The notes under the pieces are model-generated. The model was not told the DNA's origin and searched no databases. It saw nothing but the letters and a program-made list of their open reading frames with translations. A stretch of DNA of 64,000 bases from Saccharomonospora cyanea NA-134 (GTDB taxonomy: Bacteria; Actinomycetota; Actinomycetes; Mycobacteriales; Pseudonocardiaceae). The stretch is taken from NCBI RefSeq assembly GCF_000244975.1, contig NZ_CM001440.1, positions 2,092,325-2,156,324 on the forward strand, in the 5' to 3' direction. Made by a program: the position numbers and the translations under genes. This document shows, piece after piece, positions 42,195-50,753 of the stretch (position 1 is the stretch's first letter; every line of letters starts with the position of its first letter).

Positions 42195-44409
42195 CTACGC
42201 CGACCGTGGATCACCGGCGCACGCGGGCGCCTCGACTTGGGCGAGTCCGGCCAGAACCCGCGGTAGCGGGCCGTGGTGCAGGACTCCGAGGCGCTGGGTG
42301 GCGCGGGTGAGGGCGACGTAGAGTTCGGCCGCGCCGCGGGGACCCCTCGGCGAGGATCCGCATCGGTTCCACGACCAGGACGGCGTCGAACTCCAGGCCC
42401 TTCGTCTCCGACGGCAGCACTGCGCCGGGCACACCCGGTGGCCCGATCACGACGCTGGTGCCTTCGCGTCCGGCTTCGGCCTGGACGAACTCGTCGATCG
42501 CCGCGGGCAGTTCGTCCTCGGTGACCTGCCTCGACCACGGCCTGACACCGCATGCTCGGACCGACTCCGGCGGCTGGATGTCGGGCGCGAACTCGGCGAG
42601 CAGCGAGGCCGCGACCGCCATGATCTCCGACGGGGTGCGGTAGTTCACCGACAACGGCCGGTAGACCCAGCGACCGGGCACGTAAGGATCCAGCATCCTG
42701 CCCCAGGAGGTCGCTCCGGCGACCGACCGACGTTGGGCGAGATCGCCGACCACCGTGAAGGACCGGCTCGGGCAGCGCCGCATCAGCACCCGCCAATCCA
42801 TTTCGGACAGTTCCTGGGCCTCGTCGACCACGACGTGCCGGTACGTCCAGTCCCGGTCCGCGGCGGCGCGTTCGGCGAGGTCGCGGGTGTCACGCTCGCC
42901 GAAGCGATCCGCCAGGTCCTCGGCGTAGAGCAGGTCAGTGGCGAACAGGTGGTCCTCGTCGTCCATCGAGTCCTGGCGGTCGACGAGGGTGTCCAGCACA
43001 CCGGCGGCGTAGGAGGCCTCGGCCCTCCGTTGCCGCTCGGCGGCCGCCTCGGCTGACTTCTCCGCCGCCTTGTCCCTGCCCAGCAGGTCGACCAGCTCGT
43101 CGAGCAGCGGCACGTCCGACACCGTCCAGGCATCACCCTCTGCGCGCAACAGCGCCTGGTCGGCGCCTGCCGCTCGCAACCGTTCGGGAGAGGTGTACAG
43201 CGACGCCAGCAGTCCCTCCGGTGTCAGTATCGGCCAGAGCTCGTCGAGCGCGGCGGTGAACTCGTCGCTGTCCGCGAGTTCGGAGAGCAACTCCGCCCGC
43301 ATGTCCTCCCAGGCTTCCCGATCGTCCCGGGTCAGCCAGCCCCGGCCGATTCGCGCTATCGCCCGTTCGGTGAGCACATACGTGACGATCTCGGTGAACA
43401 CCGCGCGAGCCTCGTTGTGCGGCAGCCCGCTCGCGCGTGCCTCGTCCCTGGCCCACTCGGCTGTTTCGGCGTCGATCCGCACCGTGACGTCCGCCAGTTC
43501 GATCGGCACCGGCTGCTCGGGCAGTCGCTGCCGGTCGGCGACCGCCGCCGCGAGGACGTCCAGAATCTTCAGCGAGCCCTTGAGCCGCGCGGCTTCCGGA
43601 GTGTCCTCGGCGGTGACGCGCAGGCCGGGCACGAGGTCTCCGGTGGTCATGAAGACCACGTCGGACTCTCCGAGCGACGGCAGCACGCGGCCGATGTGGT
43701 TCAGAAACGTCGGGCTGGGCCCGATCACGAGCACACCGTGGCGTTCCATCCGCTCTCGCTGGGTGTAGAGCAGGTAGGCGACGCGGTGCAGCGCCACCAC
43801 GGTCTTCCCGGTGCCCGGACCGCCCTCGATCACCAGCACCCCAGGGTGATCGAGCCGGATGATCTCGTCCTGCTCGGCCTGGATCGTCGCCACGATGTCG
43901 CGCATTCCCTCACCGCGCGGCGCGTTGACCGCCGCGAGCAGGGCGGCGTCGCCCCGCTCGTCAGCGCCGGGACAACCGAACCTCTCGTCGGTGAAATCGA
44001 CCACCCGGCGCCCCTGGCTGTGGAACTGGCGGCGGCGACGCATGCCCTCCGGGTTCGCGGCGGTGGCGACGTAGAACGGGCGCGACGCAGGCGCCCGCCA
44101 GTCGAGCAACACCGGTTCGTAGGAGTCCTCCTCGTCGAAAAGGCCGATCCGGCCGATGTACCGGTGTTCGCCCGACAGGGTGTCCAGCCGGCCGAAACAC
44201 AGCCCGCTGTCCGAGACGTCCAGCCGTTTCCTTTCCTTGGCCAACGCGCGCACCGCGACATCCCGTTCCATGGGTGTTCCGCCGGTTCCCCGCAGCGCCG
44301 CGTCGTACTCGGCCTTCACCCGCACGCGCTCGGCGTCGAGCCGCGTGTAGAGCCCGGCCACGTAGTCGCGCTCGGCCCGCAATTCCTCGTCGTACCCCTG
44401 AGTTGACAC
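42195..44409 (-). pseudogene. helD: HelD-family RNA polymerase-recycling helicase with a late frameshift
   Basis: About 737 residues if repaired. The N-terminal coiled coil (YDEELRAERDYVAGLYTRLD) is the HelD arm that enters RNA polymerase; Walker A is VIEGGPGTGKTVVALHR, then VVVDEAQELSEMDW, FTVVGDLAQRR and the UvrD-like C-terminal half. After RILAEG the read frame becomes nonsense, while removal of one base from a four-base homopolymer at 42343-42346 restores GPRGAAELYVALTRATQRLG, the expected motif VI. The unrepaired frame stops at 42211 after a basic nonsense tail. HelD releases stalled polymerase from DNA and in some species gives rifamycin tolerance. Either a sequencing error or a recent lesion. 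Confidence 0.85.
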
Positions 44410-44769
44410 ATTCCCCTCGCAGTGGATAAACTGGCACTAAGTTCGGCGGTTCCCCATTGTTCAATGGAGGAGAGCCGACTTTCTATTATCCATTCCTTGT
44501 CAAATTCCTCGCAGAACGTGAGGAAACGGAAGTCCAGCCTCGGCGCATTGCCGGAAATCACCGGTCGGTCGAACCCGCACGAGTCGCATGGGGCTTCCGA
44601 AGCTCTCGACGGCCACTCGGCCGGAGACGTGGTTCCGGGTTTCTGCCGGTGATCCGGAAGGCGCGGATCACCGCCACCGCGTGCGATCGACGGTGGGTGA
44701 CCCCACGCGCGACGACGGTCCACTCACCACACCAGGCCGCCCTTTCCACCGTGGGGGAGCGTCACCACG
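44410..44769. other. helD promoter region with AT-rich stretch and palindrome
   Basis: 360 bp between the formate dehydrogenase gamma gene and helD. 44410-44520 is clearly less GC-rich than its surroundings. CCATTG-TT-CAATGG, a perfect palindrome at 44454-44467, lies about 45 bp before the helD GTG. On the minus strand a GATAAT (44490-44485) could be a -10 box, placing the palindrome in the leader. On the plus strand TTGACA-N18-TAAACT (44404-44433) is also promoter-like. The rest holds nothing I recognise. Confidence 0.5.
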
Positions 44770-45840
44770 TCAGCGCTCGTACTCTCCGCCCGCCGCTGCC
44801 CGTTCGGCAAGCCGCTCCCGCTGGGGAACGACGACGTACTGTGGATCCTCGGTGCTGGCGACGCCAGCTCGGAAGACGGCGAAACGCTGCAGGACGCTAC
44901 CGCCGAGCAGGGCGAGTCCGGACAGTGCGGCGGCCGCGCGGCTGCGTCGTGCGGCCAGCAGCGAGCCGACCGTTCCCGCGACGGTGAGCCGGTGCGACCA
45001 GCTCCGCAGCCTGCCCGCCCTACCTTCTGAGTACGCCTTACCGACCAGCCCGAGGCCACGTTCCATGAGCTTCGAGGCCACCAACTCCATCGCGGCGCCA
45101 CTGACGGCGAACGCGCGGGCGGGCCCAGCCTGCTCCACCGGGACGAGGACCTGCCCGAGGCCACCGGCACTGGCCGCGGCCGACCCGGTGAAGACGAAGG
45201 GCAGATGCGAGTGGGCGCTGTGCCAGGCGGGAACCGCCGTCTGCGACAGCAGAACGGCGGTGTAGGACGCGACGGCCGGGGCGACGGCCGCCGCGGACAG
45301 TCCCGCGGGCCTCGCCAGACGCCGCAGCAGCCGCGCGGGCAGGCTGCGGCGCAGCGGCTTCGGCACCAGTTCGGACACCGCGGCCAGGCCCGCCGCGGGC
45401 CCGTAGGCGGCGAGGATCCACGTTCCGACGCTCATGGGTGACGTCGGGCGTGCCACCCGCAGCATGTGGTGGAAGCGTTCCGGCCGCCCGAGATCCGCGA
45501 TGAGCAGGTAGGTGCTCGCCCCCAGACTCGCCAGTGCGCTCACGCGGCCCACCCGCCGAAGGGCGGGACGGGAGGTCAGGTCCGCGCCCGCCGCCAGCAC
45601 GGCCGTGCCGGCGGACAGCCCGCCGGTGAAGAAGTACGCGGGGATCAGCCATTCCCAGACCGGTGGTTTCAGCACGGGGCGGCCGTAGTAGGAGCGGAAC
45701 TCGGCACGCGGCACGGTCGCCGGTTCCCTGCTCCCATCATCGCCGCGCCGCTCACCGCGCCGCGCGAACATGCGGGCATGCGTGTCGGCCGCGTCCCGGT
45801 CACTACGCGGCTCGCGCAGCCGATCTTCCCGTCGGGTCAC
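44770..45840 (-). CDS. fdhC: Formate dehydrogenase membrane subunit (NrfD/PsrC family)
   Basis: 356 residues; the GTG overlaps the stop of the iron-sulfur subunit (GTGA). After a 60-residue polar N-terminus come about eight helices, starting WEWLIPAYFFTGGLSAGTAV and then VSALASLGASTYLLIADLGR, as in NrfD/PsrC quinone-reducing subunits; no haem-binding histidine pattern of FdnI is evident. FHHMLRVARPTSPMSVGTWI is a family hallmark. It would anchor the enzyme and pass electrons to menaquinone. Confidence 0.9.
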   Translation of the reverse strand: MTRREDRLREPRSDRDAADTHARMFARRGERRGDDGSREPATVPRAEFRSYYGRPVLKPPVWEWLIPAYFFTGGLSAGTAVLAAGADLTSRPALRRVGRVSALASLGASTYLLIADLGRPERFHHMLRVARPTSPMSVGTWILAAYGPAAGLAAVSELVPKPLRRSLPARLLRRLARPAGLSAAAVAPAVASYTAVLLSQTAVPAWHSAHSHLPFVFTGSAAASAGGLGQVLVPVEQAGPARAFAVSGAAMELVASKLMERGLGLVGKAYSEGRAGRLRSWSHRLTVAGTVGSLLAARRSRAAAALSGLALLGGSVLQRFAVFRAGVASTEDPQYVVVPQRERLAERAAAGGEYER

Positions 45841-46859
45841 CGTCCACCTCGTCCCAGAAAAGCCGACACCGCCGTGCCGAGAAACGCGGCGGCCGCCATG
45901 GCCGCGTACTTCCACATGGCGGGCAGGTCCCGTGTCGGGACCACGGGATCGGGTGGCAACCCGTACACCTCCGGCTCGTCCAGCAGCAGGAAGAACGCCC
46001 CGTCACCGCCCACCCCGTCGTTGGGATCGTGCCCGTAGAGGCGGGCCTCGGTGACACCGAGGTCGTGCAACTGGCTCACCCGCTGCTGCGCCCGCTCGCG
46101 CAACTCGTCCAACGGTCCGAACTGGATCGAGTCGGTGGGACAGGCCTTGGCGCACGCCGGTTCCAGGCCGTCTCGCAGCCGGTCGTAGCACAGCGTGCAC
46201 TTCCAGGCCCGGCCGTCGTCCTCACGCCGGTCGATGACGCCGTAGGGGCAGCCGGAGACGCAGTAGCCGCAGCCGTTGCAGATGTCCTCCTGCACGACGA
46301 CCGTGCCGAACTCGGTGCGGAAGAGCGCTCCGGTGGGGCACACGTCGAGGCAACCGGCGTGGGTGCAGTGCTTGCACACGTCCGAGCTCATCAGCCACCG
46401 GAAGTCGGTGCGGCTCTCGGCGCCGCTGTTCGCGCCGGGCAGCTCGAACGAGGGCATGCCCAGATCGGCCGGTTCGGTGCCGAGCCGCCCGCCGCGGTGC
46501 TCGGCCTGGCCGATCACCGAGGCGGCCGCGTCCGCGGCGGCCTGGCTGCCCGACGGCCCGGTCGGCAGGGCGTGCAGCCCGCCGCTGTCCTGTCCGCCGA
46601 GCGGACGTTCCTGCTCGATGAACGCGACGTGCCGCCACGAGTTCGCCCCGAGCATGCCGGTGTTGTCGAACGACATGCCCAGCAGGTCGAACCCGTCGTC
46701 GGGCACCAGGTTCCACTCCTTGCAGGCCACTTCGCAGGCCTTACACCCGATACAGATCGACGTGTCGGTGAAGAAGCCCACCCGGGGAGGATGGTCCGCG
46801 TGGCCCGCGTCGCCGGCGGGATCGTCGAGCGGTCCGTACAGGCTGTGCTCGGAGTTCAT
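45837..46859 (-). CDS. fdhB: Formate dehydrogenase iron-sulfur (beta) subunit
   Basis: 340 residues; the ATG overlaps the alpha subunit stop (ATGA). Four ferredoxin clusters are seen: CIGCKACEVACKEW, CKHCTHAGCLDVCP, CNGCGYCVSGCPYG and CTLCYDRLRDGLEPACAKAC. An insert of about 80 residues lies between the first two. A C-terminal hydrophobic helix (MWKYAAMAAAAFLGTAVSAF) may anchor it. It relays electrons from the molybdenum or tungsten centre to the membrane subunit. Confidence 0.94.
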   Translation of the reverse strand: MNSEHSLYGPLDDPAGDAGHADHPPRVGFFTDTSICIGCKACEVACKEWNLVPDDGFDLLGMSFDNTGMLGANSWRHVAFIEQERPLGGQDSGGLHALPTGPSGSQAAADAAASVIGQAEHRGGRLGTEPADLGMPSFELPGANSGAESRTDFRWLMSSDVCKHCTHAGCLDVCPTGALFRTEFGTVVVQEDICNGCGYCVSGCPYGVIDRREDDGRAWKCTLCYDRLRDGLEPACAKACPTDSIQFGPLDELRERAQQRVSQLHDLGVTEARLYGHDPNDGVGGDGAFFLLLDEPEVYGLPPDPVVPTRDLPAMWKYAAMAAAAFLGTAVSAFLGRGGR

Positions 46860-49800
46860 CGCTCCTCCCGTGTTTGCGTCTCCTCGGTTCGCGGAGACTC
46901 CGTGTGCACCACGTCGAGCGCGTCGGCGGTGGCGATGCGAACCCCGGTCTCCGGTGTGATTCCGGCACGCCTGCGGTAGTCGGCCACGTAGTCCAGCAAC
47001 GCGCGCCCACGCGGACGGCGTCCCGGCCGGACGTCGCAGGTCGCGACCTTGCTCTCCTGGATGAACACGTTGGGATCCAGCGTGATCCCGAACAGGTCGT
47101 TGACCACGTCACCGCTGACGACACCGGTGTGGCCCCAGTGGTAGGGCAGCCAGACCTGGTGGACCACCCGGTCCTGTATCCGCAGGGGGGTCAGGCGGTC
47201 GGTGACCACCACCCGCGCCTCGATCGCGGTCCGGCTGGTCACCACGTGTGCCCAGCCGAGGTGCTCCAGCCCCCGTTCGGCCGCCAGCTCGGGCGAGACC
47301 TCCACGAACAACTCGGGTTGCAGCTCCGCCAGGTACGGCAGCTGGCGGCTCATCCCACCCGCCGTGTGGTGCTCGGTGAGCCGCGCCGTGGTGAAGACGT
47401 ACGGGAAGACTTGGCCGTGGGCTTCGGGCGGAGCCGGGTTCGACGGGTTGTCCGGGCGACCGTAGACCTTGCGCGTCGGGTTGCCCTGCTGGCCGTACAA
47501 CAGGTTGCGCACGGGCGACTCGTGCGGCTCGTAGTGCGTGGGCAGCGGCCCGTCCTGCAACCCGCTCGGCGCGAACAGCCAGCCCTTGCCGTCGGCCTGC
47601 ATGATGAACGGGTCGTCGCCGCGCAGTGCCTCGGGCCCCACCGCCCCGTCGTGCGGGCGGTAGTCCGGCGGTTTGTGCTTCTCGAAGTCCGGCACGTCGT
47701 AGCCGGTCCACTCGCCGCGCTCGGCGTCCCACCACACCAGGGCCTTGCGTTCGCTCCAGGGCCGGCCGTCGGGGTCGGCCGACGCCCGGTTGTAGAGGAC
47801 CCGGCGGTTCATCGGCCACGTCCAGCCCCACTCGGACTCGTACGGCCCCTGCTCCAGCCGGGACTTACGCCGCGCGGCCTGGTTGACGCCGTCGGCGAAC
47901 ACCCCGCTGTAGATCCAGCATCCGCAGGACGTGCTGCCATCCGCCCTGAGCTCGGTGTAGCCGCCTACGACGCGGCCCGTGCGCAGGTCGTGTCCGTTGA
48001 TGCGTCGCAGCACGTCCTCGGCGGACGGTTCGTCGCCCTCCACCTCGTAGTCCCACGCGAGGTCCAGCAGCGGCCGGTCGCGGTCGTCGGTCGACCCGGC
48101 GAGCTTCTCCCTGAGCAGCCGTCCCAGGTGGTAGAAGAACCACAGCTCGGAACGCCGGTCACCGCTCGGTTCGATCGCCTGGTCCCGCCACTGCAGCATG
48201 CGCTGGGTCTGGGTGAAGGTGCCCGACTTCTCGACGTGGGAGGCGGCGGGGAAGAAGAACACCTCCGTCCGGCACCGCTCGGGGTCGATCTCGCCGGTCT
48301 CGACCTCCGGCGAGTCCTTCCAGAACGTCGCGCTCTCGATCATCGTCAGGTCACGTACGACCAGCCAGTCCAGGTTGGCCATCCCCAGCCGTTGCAGCCG
48401 GCCGTGCGCCGAACCGACGGCCGGGTTCTGCCCCAGCAGGAAGTACCCGAAGACCTTGCCGTCGATCATGTCCATGACCGAGCGGTAGGTGCCGTGGTCG
48501 CCGTTGATGCGGGGCAGGTAGTCGAAGCAGAAGTCGTTGTCCGACGTCGCCGCCTCACCCCAGTACTCCTTCAGCAGTGACACCAGGTACGCGTCGGCGT
48601 TGCGCCAGTAGCCCTTCTGCAGGTCACCGCGCACGTCGGCGACGTAGCTCTCCAGGTCCGGATGAGCCTCGGCGTCCGGCATCGGGAGATAGCCGGGAAG
48701 CAGGTTGAACAGGGTGGGGATGTCCGTCGAGCCCTGGATGCTGGCGTGACCGCGCAGGGCGACGACACCTCCGCCCGGCCTGCCGATGTTGCCCAGCAGC
48801 AACTGGATGATCGCGCCGGCCCTGATGAACTGCGAACCGACACTGTGCTGGGTCCACCCCACGCTGTACACCAGCATGCCGGTGCGCTCGCGCCCGGAGT
48901 TGGCCGTCCAGGCCCGGCACACCTTGAGGAACTGCTCGACGGGGACTCCGCAGATCGACTCGACCACCTCGGGGGTGTAGCGCGCGAAGTGCCGCTTGAG
49001 GATCTGGTACACCGACCGTGGGTGTTGCAGGGACGGGTCCGCCGCGAGGCGACGTGCCCCACCCTCGACCTTCGGCCCACCGGACCCGTACTGGTACGAC
49101 GAGGACTGCTGCTTGGCCTTCGAACCCGCGGAACCCTCACCGTCGCCGGCGCGGACACTCTCGTACTGCCACGTGCCGGAATCGTACGAACCCGTCTCCG
49201 GGTCGTATCCGCTGAACAGGCCGTCGAGGTCCTCCGCGTCCCGGTACTCCTCGCTCACCAGGAACGACGCGTTGGTGTACGCGGTGACGTACTCCCGGAA
49301 GTCGAGCTCGTTCGACAGGATGTAGTTGATCACCCCTCCGAGGAAGGCGATGTCCGTGCCCGCGCGCAGCGGGACGTACATGTCGGCCAGGGCGCTGGTG
49401 CGGGTGAACCGCGGGTCGATGTGGATGACCGTCGCACCCCTGGCCTTGGCTTCCATGACCCACTGGAACCCGACCGGATGGGCTTCGGCCATGTTGGAGC
49501 CCATGATGACGATGCAGTCGGAGTTGACCAGGTCCTGCTGGTAGTCCGTCGCGCCACCGCGACCGAAGGAGGTTCCCAGACCGGGAACCGTGGCCGAGTG
49601 TCAAATACGGGCCTGGTTCTCGATCTGTACGGCCCCCAACGCCGTGAAGAGCTTCTTGATGAGGTAGTTCTCCTCGTTGTCGAGGGTCGCCCCACCGAGG
49701 CTCGCGATCCCCATCGTGCGACGTAGCGGGTTGCCGTGCTCGTCGGCGTCCTCCCAGCCCTTGGCCCGGGCGTCGAGGACGCGGTCGGCGACCATGTCCA

Positions 49801-50170
49801 TCGCCGTGTCGAGGTCGAGTTCCCGCCACTCCGTGGAGTAGGGCGCGCGATAGAGGACGCGGTCGGCGCGCTGAGGCCCCGTGACGAGCTGTTTGCTCGC
49901 CGAGCCCTTGGGACACAACCGTCCCCGCGAGATGGGGCTGTCGGGGTGTCCTTCGATCTGGACGACCTGCTCGTCCTTGACGTACACCTTCTGCGCGCAC
50001 CCGACCGCGCAGTAGGGACACACCGAGCTGACCACCCGGTCGGCGGAGGCGGTCCTCGGAGTCAGCGCCGCCGAGCGGGCGGACTCCGCCGCCTTCCCCC
50101 GACCCAACCGGTCGGATCCCGCCAGTTGCCGGTACACCGGCCACGAGCGGAGCCGCTTCCCCAAGCCCAT
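46856..50170 (-). CDS. fdhA: Selenocysteine-containing formate dehydrogenase alpha subunit
   Basis: 1104 residues including selenocysteine at codon 190, read from an in-frame TGA at 49603-49601; a conventional gene finder would split it there. ATG at 50170 with GAGGAG. The N-terminal [4Fe-4S] motif is CPYCAVGC with RGRLCPKG. The active-site context is NQARI-U-HSATVPGLGTSFG, as in FdnG/FdhF, with the histidine next to Sec. Molybdopterin-dinucleotide domains follow (VIHIDPRFTRTSALADMYVP and, at the C-terminus, TEHHTAGGMSRQLPYLAELQ and VHQVWLPYHWGHTG). It oxidises formate to CO2. No twin-arginine signal is seen, so the catalytic side may be cytoplasmic. A SECIS hairpin follows the UGA. Confidence 0.96.
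49571..49589 (-). promoter_or_regulatory. Bacterial SECIS hairpin of fdhA
   Basis: In the mRNA, GGUUCCC-GGUCU-GGGAACC: a perfect 7-bp stem with a GGUCU loop, 11 bases after the UGA. The codons GUU-nnn-GGU-CUG fall at the same distance from the UGA as in E. coli fdhF, whose SECIS loop is also GGUCU. It should bind the C-terminal domain of SelB. Confidence 0.88.
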
Positions 50171-50207
50171 AGCACTCCTCACCCGCACGACGTCCGGGTC
50201 CTCATTG

Positions 50208-50233
50208 TTACCCGCTCGCGCTGTGTGCGAAAC
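50208..50233 (-). promoter_or_regulatory. SigB/SigF-type promoter of the formate dehydrogenase operon
   Basis: On the minus strand GTTT (50233-50230), 16 bases, GGGTAA (50213-50208), the same form and spacing as the gas vesicle element at 7888-7913. It is 38 bp before the fdhA ATG. Confidence 0.6.
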
Positions 50234-50516
50234 CGGGGGAGTGTGCCGAGGCCCGCCGTGCCCGAGCACAGCGAGTCTCGGACGTCCGACCACGCACGTG
50301 ACCGGGACACCTACTCCGATCTCCCGGAAACCGTGCTCACCGGATTCGCCGACGGCCTCACCGGCCACGCCGCGCCGCGTGGGCGGTCACCCGTGACGGC
50401 GGGCGACGAGTACCCGTTCGGGACCGGCCTGACCTACTGACCGGCGCCCACGAGCCGGAGCGCCACCTCGGCGCGAGTGGAGTCGCCGTCGTGGGCCGGG
50501 CCGTCCGGACCGTCGT

Positions 50517-50753
50517 TCAACAGCAGCGAGCCCGGGGGTCGCTGGCCATACGGTCCAGCTTCGCCCGCTCGAACTCGCGCCGGGACACCGGCTGCGCATC
50601 GGGATGGTGCCGTCGCAGGTGTGCCACGTAGTGGTCGTAGTCGTTCTCGCCGACGACCTCCTTGACGTACCAGCTGACGGCACGCCACCCGCGGGCGAAC
50701 GCCGCCCCGGCCCGTGTGAGGCCGAGGCGGCGGGTGTCGTTGCGGCCGGTCAC
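50517..50753 (-). CDS. ybdD: YbdD/YjiX-family small protein
   Basis: 78 residues; the GTG overlaps the cstA stop. GWRAVSWYVKEVVGENDYDH and YVAHLRRHHPDAQPVSRREF are the conserved YbdD/YjiX sequence. These small proteins are almost always encoded with CstA/BtsT-type peptide or pyruvate transporters and are thought to be accessory subunits. Confidence 0.92.
   Translation of the reverse strand: MTGRNDTRRLGLTRAGAAFARGWRAVSWYVKEVVGENDYDHYVAHLRRHHPDAQPVSRREFERAKLDRMASDPRARCC

Noticed and set aside
44410-44520. Rifamycin-associated element upstream of helD
   Set aside because: I looked for the GC-rich inverted repeat described for rifamycin-induced helicase genes and did not find it; only an unrelated AT-rich palindrome is present.
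44420-44990. Plus-strand gene behind the TTGACA-N18-TAAACT sequence
   Set aside because: The frames there have no domain similarity and soon overlap the formate dehydrogenase gamma gene; the promoter-like match may be fortuitous.
49601-49603. Nonsense mutation in formate dehydrogenase
   Set aside because: The TGA is in the precise active-site context, followed by a SECIS hairpin, and a full Sec machinery is present.
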